Below the pieces are notes generated by a model, which worked only from the letters and a program-made list of their open reading frames with translations, ran no database searches and was not told the DNA's origin. A stretch of DNA of 64,000 nt, from NCBI GenBank assembly GCA_023525975.1, contig CM042020.1, positions 17,199,001 through 17,263,000 of the forward strand, given 5' to 3'. Both the position numbers and the translations under genes were made by a program. Positions within the stretch are counted from its first letter, which is position 1. Each line of letters starts with the position of its first letter. This document shows, piece by piece, positions 34,712 to 45,076 of this stretch. The stretch is from Smallanthus sonchifolius (Eukaryota; Streptophyta; Magnoliopsida; Asterales; Asteraceae).

Positions 34712-35239
34712 TTAGTTAATTTCTTCCCATTTGCTAATTTTCATTGATTTATGATTCATTTATTGATAATGAATTTGATTTTGGGTGGGTTATGAATTGC
34801 GATTAGTGTGAATTAGTAATAGATTGTGCTATATTTTTACTTTTATTTCCAATCAATTGCCACACATAAAACACAACACAGAAAAATACACCATAAATTT
34901 TGATATTTTGAATGTGCTGGATTTCGTTACACATCTGAATTAGTAATGGATTGTGCTCTATTTTTGTTCTTGAAATGTTCTACATGTTTGTTCTTTCTAA
35001 ATATGCTGATGTGCTATTGTGTTGTTTTTTATGTTGTACTGATTTTCTGATGTATTGTTTTTCTCGTGATGTTTTTGTTGTTGTGCTGATTTTGTCGTTG
35101 TGCTATTTTTCACGTGTTGTTTTTGCTGTTGTGATGATTTGCTGATTTTTATTATAAAACACAGATTCTATTAAATGTGTCATTTTACCGGAAAACAGCA
35201 CAGTTTTACATGTTTTTTAAATCGTCGTTTTTTATATAA
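34712..35239. other. Intron-like T-rich stretch
   Basis: T-rich sequence with repeated gtgctgatttt, gttgtgct and ttcttgtgat-type phrases, compatible with the first intron of the DnaJ gene. No further J-domain exon seen. Confidence 0.4.
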
Positions 35240-35400
35240 CAACATTATACTCAAAATAAAGAGAGAAAAATGTTCGATTTTATAATGTAACCTTTTTTTT
35301 AAATAATGTCGTATAAAAAATTTATTGACCCTTAAAAAATATGAGGAAAAGTTAAAAAAAGTCAACAAAAGTAACTATTTTAAAAGTACACCTCCAACCT
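35240..35400 (+). repeat. Right copy of the direct repeat flanking the DnaJ segment
   Basis: Colinear with 33600-33745, same orientation. A poly-C run (about 19 C) follows at 35494. Confidence 0.55.
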
Positions 35401-35561
35401 TTTTTTTTCCCATTTGAATCTTAGGCATCGATTAAAACTTTTAATAGGTAAGATTGCTTCTTATACATAGACAAAATGGACTTTTTAAGTGAACCCCCCC
35501 CCCCCCCCCCTCCTCTCTATTAATATTACTAATCGGGTTGATCGAGTCAATTGGACTCAGT

Positions 35562-36258
35562 CAGTGGCGTACCCACCCTTTGTGGGTTGGGTCGCCCGAC
35601 ACTAATGAAAAAAAATTGTTTGTTATATATACAGTATAACCCGAGCGACCCCCATAAAAAATTGACACCGACCCCAATGGAATTTTAACACCGACACCCA
35701 TGAATTCTTTTTTTCCCAAAACGACACCCAAAAATATAATTTAAAACTTTAAAATTTTACAAATATAAACTTATTAATAATTGTTATAAACTAATTGAAC
35801 AAATATAAACCTATTATAAATTATTTAGTTAATTGGACCTACCCATTAATCCTTATAAATAATTAAGTTTATTAGGTCACTAACCATTTAACCCAATAAC
35901 CATTTACTCTAAGCCCTTATGTTTATTTCAAAACAATTAACCGGCTTTGTAAAAACCTCCCCTAGGCATCTAAACGAATCGAACAAACACAAACGAGACT
36001 TGTTCGTGTTCGTTCGTTTAACTTTAACCAAACAAATGAACAAACACGAACACTTAAATGAACGGATTTCAATCCGGCAAAAAATTTTCAACTCAAAATA
36101 TTTCGGTGACCTAACTCAATTTGGTGAAAAAAGTTCGATGTCCCAACTCAATTCAGTAAAAAAAATTCAATGACCCGACTTGAAAAAATCTCTTTTAATA
36201 AGCATTCGAACACCGAAAATTTCGGCAATCATGAAAAAGGTTTCTGGGCCCGCCACTG
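35562..36258. mobile_element. hAT-like TIR element (CAGTGGCG family)
   Basis: The left end CAGTGGCGTACCCACC and the inverted right end CAGTGGCGGGCCCAG share an 8-bp identical terminus with partial similarity beyond it. About 700 bp, noncoding. I found no matching 8-bp target duplication (left gactcagt, right ttgaccgt). A related segment (gtcgc...gaccccaa phrases) occurs at 37931. Confidence 0.6.
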
Positions 36259-36713
36259 TTGACCGTTGGGAGTCGGTGTTGTCTAAAATAGCACAAAGAT
36301 TTTAGAAATAAAAAAAGTAAATATAAAATTATAAAGTGACGATAAAGCAAACGTTTTATTTTGCTATAAACAAAAAAATTTATTAGACATCGAAATATAA
36401 TTATATAGTTGTAATAAACTATTCTAAACTAATAAACAAACATATTTTATGATTTAAATGACATTATAAAGAGAAAATTAAATAAATAATAACATGTTTT
36501 TAATATTTACAAGTTACAACTATTTAAGTGATTTTGAAATAATAAATGAGACAACAAGTAAATAATTTAATCAAGCAAATAATTATAAATATAAAATAAA
36601 AATTTATAAAGCAAATTACCTAACCTTTAAAAATGCTTGTTGGTTGCTACATTGTCACCGTACCAGCACTGAAGCAGCATTTACAAGCAACTTATGCGTT
36701 GCTTTATTATATA
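36259..36713. other. AT-rich noncoding stretch
   Basis: No gene or repeat recognised, apart from a short gcaacttatgcgttgc hairpin next to the following Helitron end. Confidence 0.5.
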
Positions 36714-37024
36714 CTAGATTAAAATCTCGTGTATTACACTATTTGAATAAATATAATATTATATATTAAGTAATAAAAAAGTATTTTTTTAAAACTCGTG
36801 TTTTACACTGATTGAATAAACTCTTGGAATACAATATAATCTGTTAACACATATATTTATCAAAATATGTCAGGAGATTTATTAATATAAAGATTAGTAT
36901 TTTCTGTAAAAATATATTATTATTAAAATATAGAGGTGTATTTAATAAAAGAGAGAGGCGGGAAAAAAATGAATATGGAGGCGACACGTGGCATAGAAAA
37001 CCTTTATTTATTATATAGTATAGA
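36714..37024 (-). mobile_element. Miniature Helitron, 311 bp
   Basis: The minus strand starts TCTATACTATATAATAAATAAAGG-like (37024, preceded by A; quoted in part) and ends with hairpin GTGTAATACAC, then gagattttaatCTAG at 36714, followed by T. It has a 5' TC, 3' hairpin, CTAG and A/T insertion site. The interior is AT-rich and noncoding, including the phrase gccacgtgtcgcctcc near the 5' end. Confidence 0.75.
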
Positions 37025-37092
37025 TTTTTTATTTTATTCAATTAAACTTCTATTTATATATAGTATGTTTCAAAAGAATAAACAAAAATGAC

Positions 37093-37165
37093 TTTTGTGG
37101 AGTTGGTTAGAGCGTTCAACCATAAACAAATGCTTGTGGGTTTGATTCCCAACCTTTCCTTTTGT
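37093..37165 (+). other. tRNA-like sequence (tRNA pseudogene or SINE head)
   Basis: tggagttggttagagcg resembles the D-arm/A-box of tRNA and gtgggtttgattcccaac resembles the T-arm/B-box, about 30 bp apart. No acceptor stem pairs at the ends, so it is not a functional tRNA. A T-run follows. A SINE head or pseudogene is likely. Confidence 0.55.
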
Positions 37166-37594
37166 TTTTTTTTTAAACAGAAAACGTTGTTTTCTTTAAT
37201 TTTTTGCCAACATTTCGGTCTAAATTTTATTGAAAACGGAGTTGTATTCAAATTCAAAGTTTTATCCATGCAAACGAGCCGAACCGATAATGACCAGACT
37301 ACCGTCGCGAATCGCGGTGGAAAAACTAGTTACACTTTATTTGTAAAGGAAATAATTAAAAAGTTTTTTTTTAAATAAAGAAATGACAAGGAATAAAAGA
37401 AAACAAATAAATAAAAAGAAATGATAAATATATAAAATAAAATGTTTTGATTGGCGAGACTGTTATGACCGGTCAACCCTCTTGACCGTGACCCTGCCCC
37501 CCTCATAGTAACAACGACCTCAATTGGGGATCTGGATTTGTCCTCGCCGACGGCTCACCTCGCCTCACATTGTTTTCAAAATCGGTCAGAGTTA

Positions 37595-37723
37595 GGGGAT
37601 GTTTGTTTTAGATTTTGTCAGGCTCATAATAGTTTATCCAGCCTCTTAATGGTTCAGCATAGAAACAATGCTGAACCATTCAGATCTCTTAATAGTTCAG
37701 CTCTTAATAAATCAAACAGCCCC
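37595..37723. mobile_element. Tourist-like MITE, 129 bp
   Basis: TIRs GGGGATGTTTG and, inverted, GGGGCTGTTTG are flanked by TTA on both sides (37592-37594 and 37724-37726), the PIF/Harbinger target duplication. The centre holds a hairpin aatggttcagcat...atgctgaaccatt. Confidence 0.85.
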
Positions 37724-37930
37724 TTAGTCTCGTTAATTTTCGACCAGATTTTAACTACTCCCACCATTGACCCGAACATGACCGGTTTAATAAACAGATT
37801 GATTGGTTAACCAGTTTAAATTTAAAAGTTCTATAAAGTTTCAATTTAGATTTACATAGTGTTAACTTATAAAGTTTGATGCTTTCTTTTTAAATTTTTG
37901 GCTACTAAGTTAATTTTCGCTTTTCAATAG

Positions 37931-38218
37931 GGACGGACCTAGGCGATTCCGATGGGGATCGCTCGCACCCCATGAAGTTTTTTTAGTATATATATACAAT
38001 CTAATCCCGACGAACCCCAAGAAATTTTTATACCGACCCCAATAAATTTTGACAACGACCTCCAAGAAAAATTAACTTAATATTTTAAAATTTTATAAAT
38101 ATAAACCTATTATAAACTAACTAACACGTATTTTAAAAAAAAATTATTATAAATTCAATAACTATTTAAACAATTAAGCCCATTTCTCCATTAATTCTTA
38201 TAAACCTAATTACCCAAA
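37931..38218. mobile_element. hAT-like fragment related to 35562-36258
   Basis: Starts agggacggacctagg and carries phrases in the same order as the 35562 element (gatcgctcgcacccc, tatatatacaatctaa, accccaa.aaattt). It is interrupted by the Helitron at 38219. The portion at 39749-39840 (attaaccctg... cccaactatt) may be its continuation; no right TIR was recognised. Confidence 0.5.
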
Positions 38219-39748
38219 TCCCTATTATAATAAAAGACTAAATATTGTGACACTTGTAAACACCACATTCACCCTCAAACTAATTTTCCCCCAAAAATCA
38301 TATTTACATCCACTATTCAATATTTCTATATTTAGCTTAATTTTTTTGGAAAATTATATAAATAAACATTTTACCAAATCAATCACCATTATTACCATTG
38401 ACTCAATTTTTTTTAAAACTATCATCAAAAGTGAATATTTAAAAAAATCATGAATAAAAAAATAGGAGATTTAAAAAAAAAGCGAGTTTTTAAAGTTTCA
38501 TTATTAAAAAAAATGAGTTTTTCAAATTTTATTATTGAAAAAGCAAGATTTTTTAATTTTACATAAATTTTTTGAAAATACTACTTTTGTAGTTTAAAAA
38601 TAAGTATGTGTTAGAATAAAATTTACTAATATTTAATTTATAGTTTTTTAATTAAGTTTGATATTTATAAATAAATTTTTTATTTTGATTTGTAAATTTT
38701 AATAGTTATTTTTTAATTAAAATTAATAATTTTATAAATATTTACTTTTAAAAGTGTATTATATTTTAAACTTTAATTTTTATTTAAATGACGAGATTTT
38801 TTTTTTAAATATGTTTGGTTTCAATTCTAATTTATTAGTTTTAACTTTTTCATATTTAATTTTGGATTTTTAAATTTAAATTGTGGCTATATATTAAAGA
38901 GTGAGATTTTTAAGTTTGGGAGTTTTAAAATTTGAATTTAAAACACGATATATTGTTAAAATTTAAAGTTTATTTGTATTTTTTATTTTATTTTAAATGA
39001 GAGATTAAATATTAAAATTTAGCGAGATTTTCCGTATAATAAGCGAGATTTAAAAATAATTAATTTAATTTTGATACGTAAATTAGTTACATTTTAAACA
39101 TTTGTAAATATGTTACAATATCAAGGTTAAAGTTTCTACAAAAAAATTGATACAGTTTCAAAAACTAATAAAATTGAGAAACAACGTATGCAAGGAAATC
39201 ATTGACCAATTTGATTATCTTCGATTTCTTTGACTCCCTACTGGCTTTAATCAGGCTCGCACCGTTTGTGACATTTTTTTAGAACAGTTTTGTGTTTTCA
39301 ATTATTGAGGAAAAGAAACTTTATTCTTTATTGCATTTAGTGAGTGTTAAACATGGAAAATTTACCAATATCACGTCAAATGTTGTATACAATGAAGTAA
39401 TTTCAAATTTATAAATCATCATTGTAAAGTTTCATTTGACATTTAATTTAATGTATTGTAAAAAGTACACCACTTATGAATTGTATTTTCATGTATTTTT
39501 TTTATGCGTTGATTGCTCTCATCCATATAATCTTAACATTTAATAAAATGAAAAAATTACCAATACAATATCAAATTTGGGGCGAAGTTCAACGCTATAT
39601 ACAACAAGGTGACCAATCATCAAATTGGATTTTTGCTGATTATAATTTTAATGAATACAATATCAAATTTGTATAAAAAGAGGTATTAAAATATTTATCA
39701 TTATAATCTTAATGTTTCACCCCGTGTAACACATGAGGTTAAAGCTAG
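38219..39748 (+). mobile_element. Helitron, 1.53 kb, inverted relative of 12379-14528
   Basis: The plus-strand 5' end is A/TCCCTATTATAATAAAAGAC and the 3' end has hairpin sequence ccccgtgtaacacatgagg and then ttaaagCTAG followed by T. It is colinear, in opposite orientation, with 12379-14528 over about 1.4 kb, lacking the 270-bp repeat expansion. It keeps the shared short frame containing KLYSLLHLVSVKHGK (39300-39400), unrecognised. Confidence 0.82.
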
Positions 39749-40081
39749 TACCTAATATAATCATTTTAAAGATTAACCCTGTTACTCCATTAGCCCAACT
39801 ATTAAACAATTAACCTAATAACTAATAAGCAAGTCAATATTTGTGGAGGCGTGTTGAGGCGGCGCCTCTTGTAATGGGTCTGAGTTTTCAGATCAGGAAG
39901 CATATCATTGCATTCTGGGTATCAAAGTATTTTTTTTTTTTTTACCTTGCACCGGTCTTCTTGGGTAGGCTGAGAGATGAGGGGAACAGACTGCATACTT
40001 GCAGAAGAAGAAGAGAGATAGAGAGAGATGAAATATTTGTACCTTGGACGTTAGTTAGTGGCAAAGATAGAACCACATAAG
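39749..40081. other. Noncoding stretch between Helitron and copia relic
   Basis: An open frame at 39841-40080 starts MWRRVEAAPLVMGLSFQIRK but has low-complexity T-runs and no recognisable domain. No terminal repeats found. Confidence 0.4.
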
Positions 40082-40374
40082 TGTTGGAATACAGTTGGAT
40101 ATGCAGAAAATAAGAACACTGTAGTTTTGTGGGTAGACAATCCCACGCTTTTTTTGTTTTATAAATCTCAAAGGAAAGAAGAAGTGTAGATTACATAAAT
40201 CCTATCATCTATTTATAGAATAGTTTTACTTGGAGAACAAGTGTCCTACTTAGACTCAACTACAAACTCTTCAAAATTCAAATAATAAACAAACTAAGAT
40301 AAACCGACTTAAGCTTCGTGCTAGTCCCGTGACCAATAGCCCAATTTAATTTGTCATCGGGATTAAGTTTTTCA
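40082..40374 (-). mobile_element. 3' LTR of copia relic A
   Basis: On the plus strand it starts TGTTGGAATACAG and ends GATTAAGTTTTTCA; 293 bp. It directly follows (minus strand) the RNase H end and a purine tract aaggaggagaa. The matching 5' LTR is not in the window. Confidence 0.72.
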
Positions 40375-40383
40375 TTCTCCTCC

Positions 40384-43134
40384 TTAATCCTGATGCGTAC
40401 CACCACAATCCACTAACCTGAGTAAGTTTCTCATCTCTGTAAATTTCACTCTCGGTAATGCTTTGGTTAGTATATCTGCTCGTTGTTCTTCCCCACTTAC
40501 GTGTTCAACCTTCACTTGACCACGTTCTATACATTCTCGAATGAAATGGTACCTTGTGTTTATATGTTTACTACGTCCATGGAAAACTAGTTTTTTCATT
40601 AATATGATAGCAGATTTATTATCAACTCGTAATGCTACCACCTTTTCTTCATCACCTGTTAAGTCGCTTAATAAACCTTTTAGCCATAAGGTTTGACAGG
40701 CTGATGATGCGACAACCATAAACTCTGCTTCATAAGATATCATGGCAACCGTATTTTGTTTGTGAAAGTTACATGACACAACGACATCACATAAGTAGAA
40801 AGCCATTCATGTAGTGCTCCTACCAACGCTTTGATCTGTTACATGACTACTATCACTATATCCGGTCAACTTTCTATTCTTTTTTCACCCATACTTCAAA
40901 CCCAGACTAGTCATGCCTTGTACGTACCTTAGAATATGTTTTACCACAAGCATATGACGTTGTTTAGGCTCTTGCATGAAATGGTTGGCTACTCCAACCG
41001 AATAACATAAGTATGGTCTTGTGTGGACCAAGTACCTTAAGCTACCGATGAGTCATCGATACTCTGTTGCATTTACTGGTGTCCCATCTTCATCTTTAGT
41101 TAGTTGTAGTCTTAGTTCCATAGGATATCTTGTGGGGTTACATTCTTTCATTCATGCACTTTCTAATATTTTACGAGCATACCCACTTTGTTTAATTGAA
41201 ATTCCATCCCTTATGTTGTTATACTTCAATTCCAAGGTAGTAGGATAATGTCCCTAGATCACTCATTTTAAATTCTCGCTTCATCTGGGCTTCAAATTTA
41301 CTGACTTCATCCATGCTTGTTCCGGTGACTATTAAGTCGTCAACATACAACCCGACAATAGTCAACGAACTTCGAACCATTCTTTCATAGACAGCTTGTT
41401 CTCTTGGACATTGTATAAAATTTAAGCGCTTCAAAGTTTCATTAAGCCGTTCGTTCCAAGCTCGAGAGGCCTGGCGTAAACCATATAGGGCTTTGTACAA
41501 CTGGTTTACCTTATTTTCTTTTATGGAAACAACAAACCCTTTCGGTTTTTGTACATAGACTTCCTCCTTCAACTCGCCATGCAAGAACATCGTTTTCACG
41601 TCCATATGATGTATGTTCCATCCTTCTTGGGGTGCTAGGCCTATTAGTAGTCAGATTGTTTCGAGTCAGGCTACCATGGCAAATACCTCATCAAAGTCTA
41701 TGCCTGGTTGTTGCACATAGCTCTTTGCTACCAATCTTGTCTTATGCTTGATTATGTTCCCGTCTGCATCACATTTAACTTTAAATACCCACTTCAACCC
41801 GATAGAATTATGTCCTTTGGGAAGTTCTGTTAGCTTCCAAGTCTGTTGCGTTCAATAGATGCAATTTCACTTTGAATTGCACTTTCCTTATTCTTATTTC
41901 CAATAGCTTCTTTGCGATTTTGTGGCATGTCATCAACCAACAATAATGAATCTTCTTGATGTAGCATCACATAATGGTAAAATTGATTGCCCTGTTGATC
42001 TCCGTGGCTCATTTTCATCACTTTGTTCGTCTGTATTTTGGCCACTTGTTCCGTGACCTGATCCAGATTCGTCAGGAGCTTCAGGTTCGGATTCACTACT
42101 TCTCGTGGTGCCCTGCACTGGGCTATTTTGAAGTGAAGGGCAAGTGATCTGTTGGGCCTGCATGATCGAGTTTGGTTGTTGTTCTCCGGGCTGATTATTC
42201 AATTATGTTTCGTTTGTTGCACATTGCTCAGGTGGATGTAAAAATTCACCCACTCTGCTCCAATATTGGTTTCAATTTTGCTCATATACTCGGTCTAGTT
42301 GTATCCTTTCCATGGTTGCAGAAGTGCTAGGCGCTGCCAGGTGGGTCGACTGGGGAGTTGCGAGTACTCGGCCTAGGCGTGGAGTACTCGGACATGGTAA
42401 ATTACAAATAATTTAATTTTTGGGAAATTATATATATGTCAAATATTATAAGTTTACTAATATTTATAATAAAATACGTGAATATCATATAAACTAAAAT
42501 GATACATGTTCAAATACTAGCGTATTTCAAAAATTGATATTCATTTTTTAATATGATAAACATAATAATCATTTAATTCTCGTCTTCCAATGTATCTCCA
42601 TGAAAGACAACAAAAATCCAATAAGAATCGGTGAAAAACAACGAAAATCCGACTTGACCGAGTTGGCCCGAGTTGGATCGAGTTGGGCCGATTCCGAGTA
42701 ATGTTAACCGAGTTAAAGAAAATCTCCTCGGCTCCCTACTGAGTACTCGCTGAGTACTCGGCCGCCTAGACCGAGGTTTACAACATTGATCCTTTTGACT
42801 CTTCAAATTCTACGTCTCGACTTACATAGACTTGGTTTTGAGCCGGGTCATAAAGCCGTTAGGCTTTGCTACCAGGTTCGGTTTCGAGATTGTCCGTGAC
42901 TCTACTTCAATCATCAAGCTTCCTTAAATTTACTGGAGGCGTTTTCATGTATCCTTGACACCCGAATACTCTAAGATGTTTAAGATATAGTTTGTAACCC
43001 TTCAAATCTTCATACGGCGTCAAATCCTTAAGGGCCCTTGCAGGGACACGATTTAACACAAACACATCATGTCTAACAGCCTCACCCCACATATCGTGGG
43101 GAACGTTTATTGACTTTAGCATTCTTCGAGTCTC
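40384..43134 (-). pseudogene. Pol of Ty1/copia relic A (integrase end, RT, RNase H)
   Basis: Minus-strand pieces in order: integrase C-terminal part (43122-42907, INVPHDMWGEAV, VFGCQGYMKTP), integrase tail (near 42870-42795, YDPAQNQVYVSRDVEFEES), hydrophilic linker (42202-41830), reverse transcriptase (41605-41219, YGLRQASRAWNERL, and the copia active site GLYVDDLIVTG), RT-RNase H connector (41218-40807, with stops), RNase H (40806-40384, VDNKSAIILMKK, ADILTKALPR). The YVDD box is intact but stops and frameshifts separate the pieces. It is cut at 43134 by the LTR of gypsy B and carries a TIR insertion at about 42316-42788. Confidence 0.85.
42316..42788. mobile_element. TIR element inside copia relic A
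   Basis: The copia frame is interrupted between EFEESKG and WKGYN-type sequence. The inserted block has inverted ends (ttgcagaagtgctaggcg; inverted right end ttgtaaacctcggtctaggcgg), sharing ctaggcg. Internal words gagtactcgg recur five times near both ends. hAT-like in style; target duplication not resolved. Confidence 0.5.
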
Positions 43135-44236
43135 TGAAACATCCTACTTATCTCTTATTTTATCAGAGTATTTTATTGCCAAAAAAGGTCTCGGTTTGAC
43201 AAAAACCTTACCATTAATTGGCTAAGTTAACTTTTTTCATTTATAATATCATTGTTTTACAAAAGATAATGTAATTACATCATATTACATAGGGATCTCT
43301 AACTCCGACTGCTCCGTCCTCAGGAAGCCTCATTCCACGTGCTTCTTTCCTGCAGTGTTTTAGAAAACGTTTTTGAATTAGCTTTCGCTAAGTAAGTACA
43401 CTGCATCTTTTCATTTCATTATGAAACCTTTTGGTTCTTATTATTGTTCACGTTTTCTCGGGCTCTCGGTGCCCCCGTGACCATCTTTGGACGTACCTCC
43501 GATCACAGTATTTGTATATTTTATGGGTGTGCTAACCCCCTCGCAATCATCTTAGACCGTAACTCCGGTCCGAGTATTGGCAAGGTTTTTATACTCATCA
43601 GTATAGACCTCTTGCATTTGTCGAGAATACTTATTCATTCCTCAGCCCCGTAGGCTTGAAATGTTTTCGTCCTTCAGCCCCGTAGGCCTTGAGTTTCCAT
43701 TTCTTTTCCTTAGCCCCGTAGGCTTGGAATCTTTTTAGTTCTCTTCTTTATTATTTATTGAGATCCACCTTACATGTCGGGTATCTCATTTCATTTGAGA
43801 CCTTGAGTATCTTAGACTCACGGGCTACCAAGTGTATCAAGCATTTGTTTTCATTTCACGTATATGCTTGATTTATTTCCCAACCAGTCCTTACCTTAAA
43901 ACTTCGTAACAGTTTCTCCACGATGCATTAAAAGGGTTTATATATAGGAAGTACCAGCGGCGTATCCACCACCCCTTTAACATTTCGTGAGTACTCCGTC
44001 ATTCCATTTTAGGGTTTAGACTCGTTCCATCATACTCATTCATATTTTGCACGTATCATCATGCATTCACGTATTCATCATGCATCACATGTTCATGTAT
44101 TCATCACATATTCATATTCGTCATATATTATAAACTGGGGTGATTATCCTTCCAGAGCAGTACCTCCAATAGAGATGTTCCAAGGAAAGAGTGACGGGTC
44201 TAGGAGAGATTTATACACCATTCTTTCCTTAGATAG
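43135..44236 (-). mobile_element. Outer part of the 3' LTR of gypsy B
   Basis: The plus-strand edge TGAAACATCC pairs with the other LTR edge TGTAACATCC (60686, minus) as LTR terminal inverted repeat. Three units of cagccccgtaggcttgaaat type (43642-43730) form short hairpins AGCC/GGCT. Continues at 59691 after the nested copia. Total LTR about 2.1 kb. Confidence 0.75.
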
Positions 44237-44586
44237 TGTTAGAGCATGTCTTGTAACTGTCGCTAAAATTCTGTATAAGTTCTTAGATAAGTTCGCCTAA
44301 GCATCTTTAGGAGTGAACTTATTAAGTTCGCTTATGGTGCTGTGGGCATTTGTGTTTCCCTATAAATAGGTGTTTGCAAGTCTTAGATACTGCACAGACC
44401 TTAGAGAACAGAGTCAAGAACAGATCTGAGAATCAAAGAACTTGTAAACAGTGTTTGTGAGTGGAAATACAAAGCGTTTATTTACACTATGTTGTTGATT
44501 GATTACACGTTGATCATGGATTCCGCAAGTTATCATCGTGTCGTACTGCGAGTCTAGAAGATCCGTCATGCCCCAAGGGACCTACA
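44237..44586 (+). repeat. 5' LTR of copia C
   Basis: Compared with the 3' LTR it has about 40 extra bases containing aagttcgcctaag and gaacttattaagttc, consistent with loss between two gttcgc words in the 3' copy. TATA-like ccctataaatagg at about 44360. Confidence 0.9.
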
Positions 44587-44879
44587 ATTGGTATCAGAGC
44601 TTTTGCTCTTGATTAGCAGCAGTTTCGTGGTGTTTTCGTGTACAATCAACATCAAATTTCAGAGATTTTGAAGAGTTTTTCATCTTTTTCGTGTTCTTGA
44701 CAAAAATGGAGGAATTTTGATCATTTTGAATTGATTTTGGATTTTGTTGAAGAATTTGATCCGATAGAAGTGTTCCAAATCAGTTTCTACACATTCCTAC
44801 GATTCAGATTTGTCCAATTTGATCATATACATCAGAAATTATGATTTTTAGAGGTCTGAGTTCGTGAAGATGGTTAAGT

Positions 44880-45040
44880 TCTAGTTTTAGCTGTTGCAGG
44901 CGAACTTAGCATTCTGTTACAGGCGAACTTAATCAGTCAAACTTACCAAGTTCGCTCAGTATAGTTCAGGCGAACTTATTAAGTTCGCTCAGGAGGTTTC
45001 AGGCGAAGTTAATCCGGCGAACTTACTAAGTTCACTTGAG
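44880..45040 (+). repeat. GCGAACTTA/TAAGTTCGC hairpin words in copia C leader
   Basis: Six to seven occurrences of aggcgaactta or its complement taagttcgc, including gcgaacttattaagttcgc and gcgaacttactaagttcac. The same word is in the 5' LTR at 44280-44335. Confidence 0.82.
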
Positions 45041-45076
45041 GATAAAAAAATATAAAAAAAAATTAGGAAATTTTTC

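Noticed and set aside
37093..37165. A functional tRNA gene
   Set aside because: A-box and B-box are recognisable but there is no acceptor stem and the anticodon arm does not fold; better read as SINE or pseudogene.
37326..37329. A further Helitron 3' end (hairpin ccgtcgcgaatcgcggtgg, then CTAG and T)
   Set aside because: The hairpin and CTAG fit, but I could not find a 5' TC end of the same family upstream, so it is not listed as an element.
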